Of a DNA stretch of 64,000 nucleotides, positions 59,619-64,000 are shown piece after piece. A model generated the notes under the pieces. It saw only the letters and a program-made list of their open reading frames with translations. It searched no databases and was not told the DNA's origin. The translations under genes and the position numbers were made by a program. This stretch comes from Christensenella tenuis. GTDB lineage: Bacteria; Bacillota; Clostridia; Christensenellales; Christensenellaceae. Numbering within the stretch: position 1 is the stretch's first letter; each line of letters begins with the position of its first letter. The DNA lies in the NCBI RefSeq assembly GCF_014287795.1, contig NZ_JACOON010000004.1, forward strand, positions 62,001-126,000. Direction: 5' to 3'.

Positions 59619-61112
59619 TTATTTTGCAAACGGGTTTTCCGTCGGATACAGCATACCCTTTGGCTGGTTGAACGCGATGTCTTCCACACCAAGATAGCTG
59701 AAGATGCTGAAAAGCGCCTTGCCCACATGGCCGAACGCAACCGCGCCATGGTGCGGATAATTTTTCTGAATCAGCACGTGGCGGTAGAAACGGCCCATCT
59801 CCGGAATAGCGAAAATGCCGATGCCGCCGAACGAACGCGTCGCAACCGGAAGCACTTCGCCCTGCGCGATATAACTCCTGAGCGTACCGTCCGCCGCGCT
59901 TTGCAGGCGGAAGAAGGTAATCTGTCCCGCGGCGATGTCGCCTTCGAGCGTACCGCGCGTGAAATCCGGCTCTCCGCCGTTTTCAAGCAGGCGGTTCTGG
60001 ATCAGCTGGTATTTCACCGCCGCGCCCTTCGCAAGCTTGCAGAACGGCGTGTTACCGCAGTGGAAGCCCATAAACGTATCTTCCAGCGTATAATCGAATT
60101 TGCCCTTGATGTCCTCTTCATAAATATCACGCGGAACGGAGTTGTTGATGTCAAGCAGCGTCACCGCGTCGCCTGTGATGCACGCGCCGATATATTCGGA
60201 AAGCGCGCCGTAGATATCCACTTCGCACGCCACCGGAATGCCCCTCGAAGCAAGGCGGCTATTCACATAGCAAGGCTCGAAGCCGAATTCCGACGGGAAG
60301 GCCGGCCAGCATTTGTCCGCAAACGCCACATATTTGCGCGCGCCTTTGTTTTGTTCCGCCCAGTCGAGCAGCGTCAGTTCAAACTGCGCCATGCGGGGCA
60401 GCAGGTCCGGATACTGGTTTCCTTCCATGCCAAGCTCGTTTGCCATATCCGCCACAACGTCCGCGATGCGCGGGTCATCTTTATGCGCACGGTACGCCAC
60501 CAACAGGTCAAGTTCAGAGTTTTCCTGCACCTCCACGCCGAGGTCATACAGCGGCTTGATAGGCGCGTTGCAGGCAAAGAAGTCCTGCGGGCGCGGCCCG
60601 AACGTAATAATTTTGAGGTTCGCAAGGCCAATCAGCACACGTGCCACGGGAACAAAATCCGCGATCATATCCGCAACTTCTTCCGCCGTGCCCACCGGGT
60701 ATTCCGGGATATACGCCTTGAGGTTCCTCAGGCCGAGATTGTACGAGCAGTTCAGCATGCCGCAGTATGCGTCGCCGCGTCCGTTAATCAGGTCTTTTCC
60801 CGTTTCTTCGGCAGCCGCCGCATACATCACCGGGCCGTCGAAATATTTCGCAATCAGCGTTTCCGGCGTTTCCGGGCCGAAGTTTCCAAGGAATACGAGC
60901 AGCGCGTTGCAGCCTGCCGCCTTCACTTCCTCTACGGCTTTCAGCATGTCGGTTTCGTTTTCCACCGTTGTCTTCGCTTCAAAAAGGTCGATACCTTTCT
61001 TTCCGCACGCCTCTTTTACCGCGGCGCGGCGGCGTTCGGACAGCGAAATCACGAAGCAGTCGCGGCTGACCGCGATTACGCCAAGTTTTACTTCAGGAAT
61101 GTTGTTACCCAT
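59619..61112 (-). CDS. L-fucose/L-arabinose isomerase-family protein
   Basis: This 497-residue protein starts at ATG 61112 behind GGAGGTC. It has the two-domain fucose/arabinose-isomerase fold: an N-terminal Rossmann-like part (KLGVIAVSRDCF ... ALLVFLGNFGPETPETL) and a C-terminal part with E-D-H-type metal ligands in CEVDIYGALSEY, LLDINNS, TFMGFHCGNTP and a closing HVLIQKNYPHHGAVAFGHVGK. It should convert an aldose to a ketose. The DUF4867 gene upstream shares its transcript, and a LacI regulator faces them. Which sugar is used is not determined. Confidence 0.88.
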   Translation of the reverse strand: MGNNIPEVKLGVIAVSRDCFVISLSERRRAAVKEACGKKGIDLFEAKTTVENETDMLKAVEEVKAAGCNALLVFLGNFGPETPETLIAKYFDGPVMYAAAAEETGKDLINGRGDAYCGMLNCSYNLGLRNLKAYIPEYPVGTAEEVADMIADFVPVARVLIGLANLKIITFGPRPQDFFACNAPIKPLYDLGVEVQENSELDLLVAYRAHKDDPRIADVVADMANELGMEGNQYPDLLPRMAQFELTLLDWAEQNKGARKYVAFADKCWPAFPSEFGFEPCYVNSRLASRGIPVACEVDIYGALSEYIGACITGDAVTLLDINNSVPRDIYEEDIKGKFDYTLEDTFMGFHCGNTPFCKLAKGAAVKYQLIQNRLLENGGEPDFTRGTLEGDIAAGQITFFRLQSAADGTLRSYIAQGEVLPVATRSFGGIGIFAIPEMGRFYRHVLIQKNYPHHGAVAFGHVGKALFSIFSYLGVEDIAFNQPKGMLYPTENPFAK

Positions 61113-61148
61113 ATTCTTTGACCTCCAAATATTTTTTTACTGTTTTGT

Positions 61149-61769
61149 TTATATTGTGATATTTTCACCCGTAAGGCCAATAAACGCGCCATCCTTGTCA
61201 AGTCCGCTTTCCGGATGGGCAATCAGCCATTTGTTCTGCGCAAAGAGCAACGCGTCTTCCCCCTCTTTTGCAGGGGTGAACGTCAGCGGTTCATTCGTTC
61301 CCTTCGGCAGCACCACCACTACGCGGAATTTCCCGCCGGAACTGATGGGCGCATAATGCAGGGTTGTCGCATATACTTCCACTGCCGTACCCGCGGGTAC
61401 GAGGAATGCCTCCATTTTTGCCGTGTCGTATTCGAAGCTGTCCGGGTCGATATCCTGCTGCATACCGATCAAAAGGATCATATCCGTGCACGCAACGTTG
61501 ATCTCGCTCGAACGGTGGTATTCCACTGCATTAAGCGTGTGGTTATCCCCATTGCAATAGCCGATCTGGATGGGCAGGCCGCCATAAGCGGAATCCCTCA
61601 GCGCCGCAAAAACGTCAAGCGCCTCAAGCTCCGGAATGCTCGGCTCATACACTACGCCGTCCGGCGTGGGCGTAGCTTCCATCGCCTTCATAAGCCCTGT
61701 AAAATCAATCCCCTCGACGACCCTTCCGTATTTGCGGAAAGCCGGGGATGTAACCGCTTGAATTTCCAT
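61149..61769 (-). CDS. DUF4867 family protein
   Basis: This 206-residue protein starts at ATG 61769 behind AAGGGGGGAATC. It has a cupin-like look: IQIGYCNGDNHTLNAVEYHRSSEINVA, then AFLVPAGTAVEVYATTLHYAP with His and Glu in places cupins use for metal. DUF4867 proteins are found beside sugar isomerases and LacI regulators, as here, and are presumed to be sugar mutarotases or isomerases. It is the first gene of the operon, with promoter and operator directly upstream. Confidence 0.87.
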   Translation of the reverse strand: MEIQAVTSPAFRKYGRVVEGIDFTGLMKAMEATPTPDGVVYEPSIPELEALDVFAALRDSAYGGLPIQIGYCNGDNHTLNAVEYHRSSEINVACTDMILLIGMQQDIDPDSFEYDTAKMEAFLVPAGTAVEVYATTLHYAPISSGGKFRVVVVLPKGTNEPLTFTPAKEGEDALLFAQNKWLIAHPESGLDKDGAFIGLTGENITI

Positions 61770-61818
61770 CGTGATTCCCCCCTTGGATTCTTAAATGACT
61801 TTGATAAAATTCCGTCTT

Positions 61819-61875
61819 TGTGCACGAGCACATATTAATTACTTTTAGCATACCATTGCATTTTGCTTCCGTCAA
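61819..61875 (-). promoter_or_regulatory. Promoter and LacI-type operator of the isomerase operon
   Basis: On the minus strand TTGACG (61875-61870), a 17-nt spacer and TATGCT (61852-61847) are followed by the operator TGTGCTCGTGCACA (61832-61819), which would lie just after the start site. The central CG and GTGC/GCAC half-sites are typical of LacI-family operators. Confidence 0.8.
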
Positions 61876-61902
61876 TGCTTTTTTCTTTATTTTTAAAGGC
61901 TG

Positions 61903-61959
61903 TTGACAGGGACCGGGCAAGGGATTATGATAAAATCATACAACATGTGCTCGTGCACA
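61903..61959 (+). promoter_or_regulatory. Promoter and operator of the lacI-type gene
   Basis: TTGACA (61903-61908), a 17-nt spacer and TATGAT (61926-61931) are followed by operator TGTGCTCGTGCACA (61946-61959). It is identical to the first operator read on the other strand, 127 bp away, so the regulator probably controls both directions and may loop the DNA. Confidence 0.8.
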
Positions 61960-61990
61960 TAAAACTTGTATTTTGGATTTGGTGTAAATC

Positions 61991-63010
61991 ATGGCGACGA
62001 TCAAACAGATTTCCGAACTGAGCGGCGTTTCCCGTGGAACGGTGGACCGCGTCCTCAATGGGCGCGGGCATGTTTCGCCGGAAAAGGAACGGCTGGTACG
62101 CAGCATTGCCGAGCAGGTAGGCTATACGCCAAACCGCGCGGGCAAAGCGCTGGCCGCACGTAAAAAATCATACAGCATCTGCGTGCTTTTGGCCAGTGAA
62201 GGCAATCCTTTCTTCAGCGAGGTAATCCGCGGCGTACGCGAGGCCGAGCGCGAGCTTCACGATTATGGCGTGAAGGTGGTGCTGCGCACCCTCAAGGGCT
62301 ACGATGTTTCCGCACAGGTTTCCGCAATGGAAGAACTGGGCAAGGATGCCAGCGCGCTTATCCTAAATCCCATTAACGATCCTGCCGTTGCAGAAAAAAT
62401 CAACGCCCTTTCTGACCGTGGTGTGCAAGTGTATACGGTCAATACGGATATTGGGGATTGCCGCCGCCTGTGTTATGTGGGCAGCGATTATTTTGAGGGT
62501 GGCCGTATTGCCTGCGGCATGCTCGGGCTGCTTACGGGCGGCGTTGCAAACGTGGGCATTCTGACAGGCTCGGTGCATATCCTCGGGCATAAACAACGTA
62601 TCGACGGTTTTTTGGATGTCATGTATAGTAAATACCCCCGCTTCCGTTTTTTATCCATCATGGAGACCGAGGACGATGATATGATCGGCTTCGAAAGCAC
62701 GCGCAAAATGCTGACGGATTTTCCCGAAATTGATACGATTTTCCTTGCCGCCGCAGGCGTATATGGCGCGTGCCGTGCAGTGCAGTCATTCCTGCCCGGG
62801 CGCAAGCTGCACATCGTTTCTTTTGACCATATCCCACAAACGGGGGAATTGATGCAGGCGGGTCTGATCCACGCGACAATCTGCCAACAGCCGTTTGCCC
62901 AGGGGTATGAAGCGGTGAAGCTTGCGTTCAATTCTCTGATGAGCGGCGCTCCTCCCCAGGAACAGCAATATATTGTAAAAAATGAAATTCGTATTTTAGA
63001 AAACCTGTAA
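61991..63010 (+). CDS. LacI-family transcriptional regulator
   Basis: This 339-residue protein has an N-terminal HTH (TIKQISELSGVSRGTVDRVLNGRGHVSPEKERLV, residues 3-37) and hinge (AGKALAARK). A periplasmic-binding-like sensor of the ribose/xylose type follows (LLASEGNPFFSEVIRGVREAE ... GSDYFEGGRIACGMLG). It likely senses the sugar handled by the divergent isomerase/DUF4867 pair. Two identical operators in the shared upstream region support control of both transcripts. Confidence 0.94.
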   Translation: MATIKQISELSGVSRGTVDRVLNGRGHVSPEKERLVRSIAEQVGYTPNRAGKALAARKKSYSICVLLASEGNPFFSEVIRGVREAERELHDYGVKVVLRTLKGYDVSAQVSAMEELGKDASALILNPINDPAVAEKINALSDRGVQVYTVNTDIGDCRRLCYVGSDYFEGGRIACGMLGLLTGGVANVGILTGSVHILGHKQRIDGFLDVMYSKYPRFRFLSIMETEDDDMIGFESTRKMLTDFPEIDTIFLAAAGVYGACRAVQSFLPGRKLHIVSFDHIPQTGELMQAGLIHATICQQPFAQGYEAVKLAFNSLMSGAPPQEQQYIVKNEIRILENL

Positions 63011-63014
63011 CCGC

Positions 63015-63040
63015 AAAAGGCCGCCGAAAGGCGGCCTTTT
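63015..63040 (+). terminator. Terminator of the lacI-type gene
   Basis: AAAAGGCCGCC-GAAA-GGCGGCCTTTT: an 11-bp perfect stem with a GNRA tetraloop, 5 nt after the stop codon. Confidence 0.92.
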
Positions 63041-63119
63041 GGATTCCTGTTTCCATGCGCTGGGCCCGCGCGAAAATACTCATATTCGCCCCGGCAAGCC
63101 ATCGAATGTAAAAAACATC

Positions 63120-63169
63120 TTGACATGCTATCGGCCACCGATATATAATTCATATATCGGCAACCAATA
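63120..63169 (+). promoter_or_regulatory. padR promoter with two operators
   Basis: TTGACA (63120-63125), an 18-nt spacer and a consensus TATAAT (63144-63149). The palindrome TATCGG-CCA-CCGATA (63129-63143) fills the spacer; a near copy, TATCGG-CAA-CCAATA, lies at 63155-63169 over the likely start site. This strongly suggests autorepression. Confidence 0.85.
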
Positions 63170-63184
63170 TATTAGGAGGATAGA

Positions 63185-63532
63185 ATGATGCCTGTTGACA
63201 GAAGCTTACTGACCGGAAGCACTACGTTGCTTGTCTTAAAGTTATTGGAAAACAAGGATATGTACGGATATGAAATGATCGAACAGCTTGGGAAACGTTC
63301 CCAAAATGTGTTCGCCCTCAAGGCGGGAACCCTCTATCCCCTGTTGCACGGCCTTGAAAAAAAGGGTATGGTGCAGTCTTACGACAGGGAAGCGGGAGGA
63401 CGGACGCGCAAATACTACAAACTCACAAACGGCGGACGCAAATTGCTCGCGGAAAAGCGGAAAGAGTGGGATATCTTTTCCTCCGCGGTGGCGAGCGTAT
63501 TGAAAGGCGGTGCTCATTGTGAACAAACCTGA
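63185..63532 (+). CDS. PadR-family transcriptional regulator
   Basis: This 115-residue protein starts at ATG 63185 (or 63188) behind AGGAGGATAGA. It is a winged-helix PadR: VDRSLLTGSTTLLVLKLLENKDMYGYEMIEQL, then FALKAGTLYPLLHGLEKKGMVQSYD and GGRTRKYYKLTNGGRKLL. It has the short C-terminal dimer helix of subfamily 2. It sits behind a promoter with twin operators and overlaps the next gene by 14 nt, the usual pairing with a membrane target gene. Confidence 0.94.
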   Translation: MMPVDRSLLTGSTTLLVLKLLENKDMYGYEMIEQLGKRSQNVFALKAGTLYPLLHGLEKKGMVQSYDREAGGRTRKYYKLTNGGRKLLAEKRKEWDIFSSAVASVLKGGAHCEQT

Positions 63533-64000
63533 CGGCGTCACCGCCTATATCAAAACTGTCTGCGAACAAATCCGGTGGAAAAAAGCCCGTCCCGCGGTTG
63601 CGGACGAACTGGAAACGCATATCCTCGACCAGCGCGACGCGCTGATCCTCGCGGGAATAGAACCCGGCGCGGCCACAAGCGCCGCCATTGCCGAAATGGG
63701 GGACGCTGTGACGGTCGGGACGATGCTCGACCATTCCTACCGCCCGCGCATCGGCTGGAAAACGCTTGTGTGTATGCTGGCGGTCATCATGTGCAGCTGT
63801 TTGCTCCCGGTTCTGCTTTATCGATCATCAGAATTTGCCAACCTGGCCTATTTTGTGTCAGTCGGTTTATGCGTGGCCATTGCCCTGCCCTTCCTGTTTA
63901 TCGACTTCACTTCGTATGCCAAAATACCGGTGATTTTGCTTTCTGTGCTCATTGCCTGTATCGCGCTGGCGGGTGCGGGCGTAAGCATCTTCTGGAGAAC
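63519..64000 (+). CDS. Permease-prefix-domain membrane protein, cut by window edge
   Basis: A GTG at 63519, 9 nt behind AAAGGCGG and inside the end of padR, opens a frame that stays open to the edge (160 codons). Residues ~1-75 match the helical permease prefix domain 1 (RPAVADELETHILDQRDAL...AAIAEMGDAVTVGTMLDHSYRPR) that accompanies PadR regulators. Three hydrophobic helices follow. In Clostridia this prefix can precede an FtsW/RodA/SpoVE-type or ABC-permease domain, and the short LDxxxRPR linker suits the former. The rest lies outside. Confidence 0.8.
   Translation, partial: MNKPDGVTAYIKTVCEQIRWKKARPAVADELETHILDQRDALILAGIEPGAATSAAIAEMGDAVTVGTMLDHSYRPRIGWKTLVCMLAVIMCSCLLPVLLYRSSEFANLAYFVSVGLCVAIALPFLFIDFTSYAKIPVILLSVLIACIALAGAGVSIFWR

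Noticed and set aside
1..64000. CRISPR arrays, tRNA or rRNA genes, insertion sequences, phage attachment sites
   Set aside because: No spaced direct repeats, cloverleaf-like segments, rRNA stretches, transposase-like proteins or clear att core were seen. The prophage's left end is outside the window.

Overview
This 64 kb window looks like chromosomal DNA of a gut-type Clostridia (Bacillota), possibly Christensenellales. The evidence is gene content: ACT plus PFL/DUF711 pair, QueT, NusG-domain-II/Gx-transporter operon, BMP/NupOPQ-type nucleoside uptake, flavo-diiron protein with rubredoxin, corrinoid-type methyltransferases. Ribosome binding sites are strong AGGAGG-like and GC is moderate. The species cannot be fixed from the sequence alone.

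Positions 1-13,585 are a prophage or phage remnant read entirely on the minus strand. In transcription order they hold a polymorphic toxin with a type-44-like C-terminal domain (frameshifted near its N-terminus), small membrane/lipoprotein genes and toxin-tip fragments that look like an orphan toxin/immunity array, the small and large terminase subunits, a ~1 kb interval with ~280-bp tandem repeats, the portal protein, and a >911-residue protein running off the left edge. That last protein shares its N-terminal sequence with the toxin. Homologous leaders (a 16-bp motif, an A/T-rich -10-like stretch, a terminator hairpin) precede both the toxin gene and the portal gene.

From 13.6 to 26.7 kb come host genes: a three-gene set of methyltransferase-thioredoxin fusion, small CxxC protein and CobW GTPase; serS and argS; a divergent operon of a 27-residue membrane peptide, ApbE flavin transferase, NusG-domain-II protein and Gx transporter; a secreted trypsin-like protease fused to a degenerate kinase and TPR-like repeats; then a tyrosine phosphatase, a DUF1294 protein and a YugP-type peptidase.

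Positions 27.2-33.6 kb hold the most unusual system: a six-gene minus-strand operon with NifH-like, NifD-like and NifK-like proteins followed by a complete FecBCD-type ABC importer. It has a clear sigma-A promoter and two identical-half-site operators resembling DtxR-family metal boxes. No NifE/N/B is nearby, so nitrogen fixation is unlikely. A metal- or cofactor-linked reductase acting on an imported compound is the working idea.

Positions 33.7-42.4 kb carry PHP phosphatase, QueT, LOG protein, a membrane protein, ACT and PFL proteins, a PepF oligopeptidase with a Cys/His-rich insertion, an acetyltransferase and a sugar-isomerase-like TIM barrel. Positions 42.6-51.4 kb are a minus-strand nucleoside import and salvage operon led by a URO-D-family protein, with a divergent Crp/Fnr regulator. 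Positions 52.3-56.2 kb hold a decayed DUF5131 gene, dUTPase, a TMEM175-type channel, a nucleotidyltransferase, DUF6506 and GyrI-like proteins. Positions 56.6-64 kb hold a flavo-diiron/flavin-reductase/rubredoxin protein, a nitrilase, a LacI-controlled isomerase/DUF4867 pair with two operators, and a PadR regulator with twin operators followed by a membrane protein cut by the right edge.
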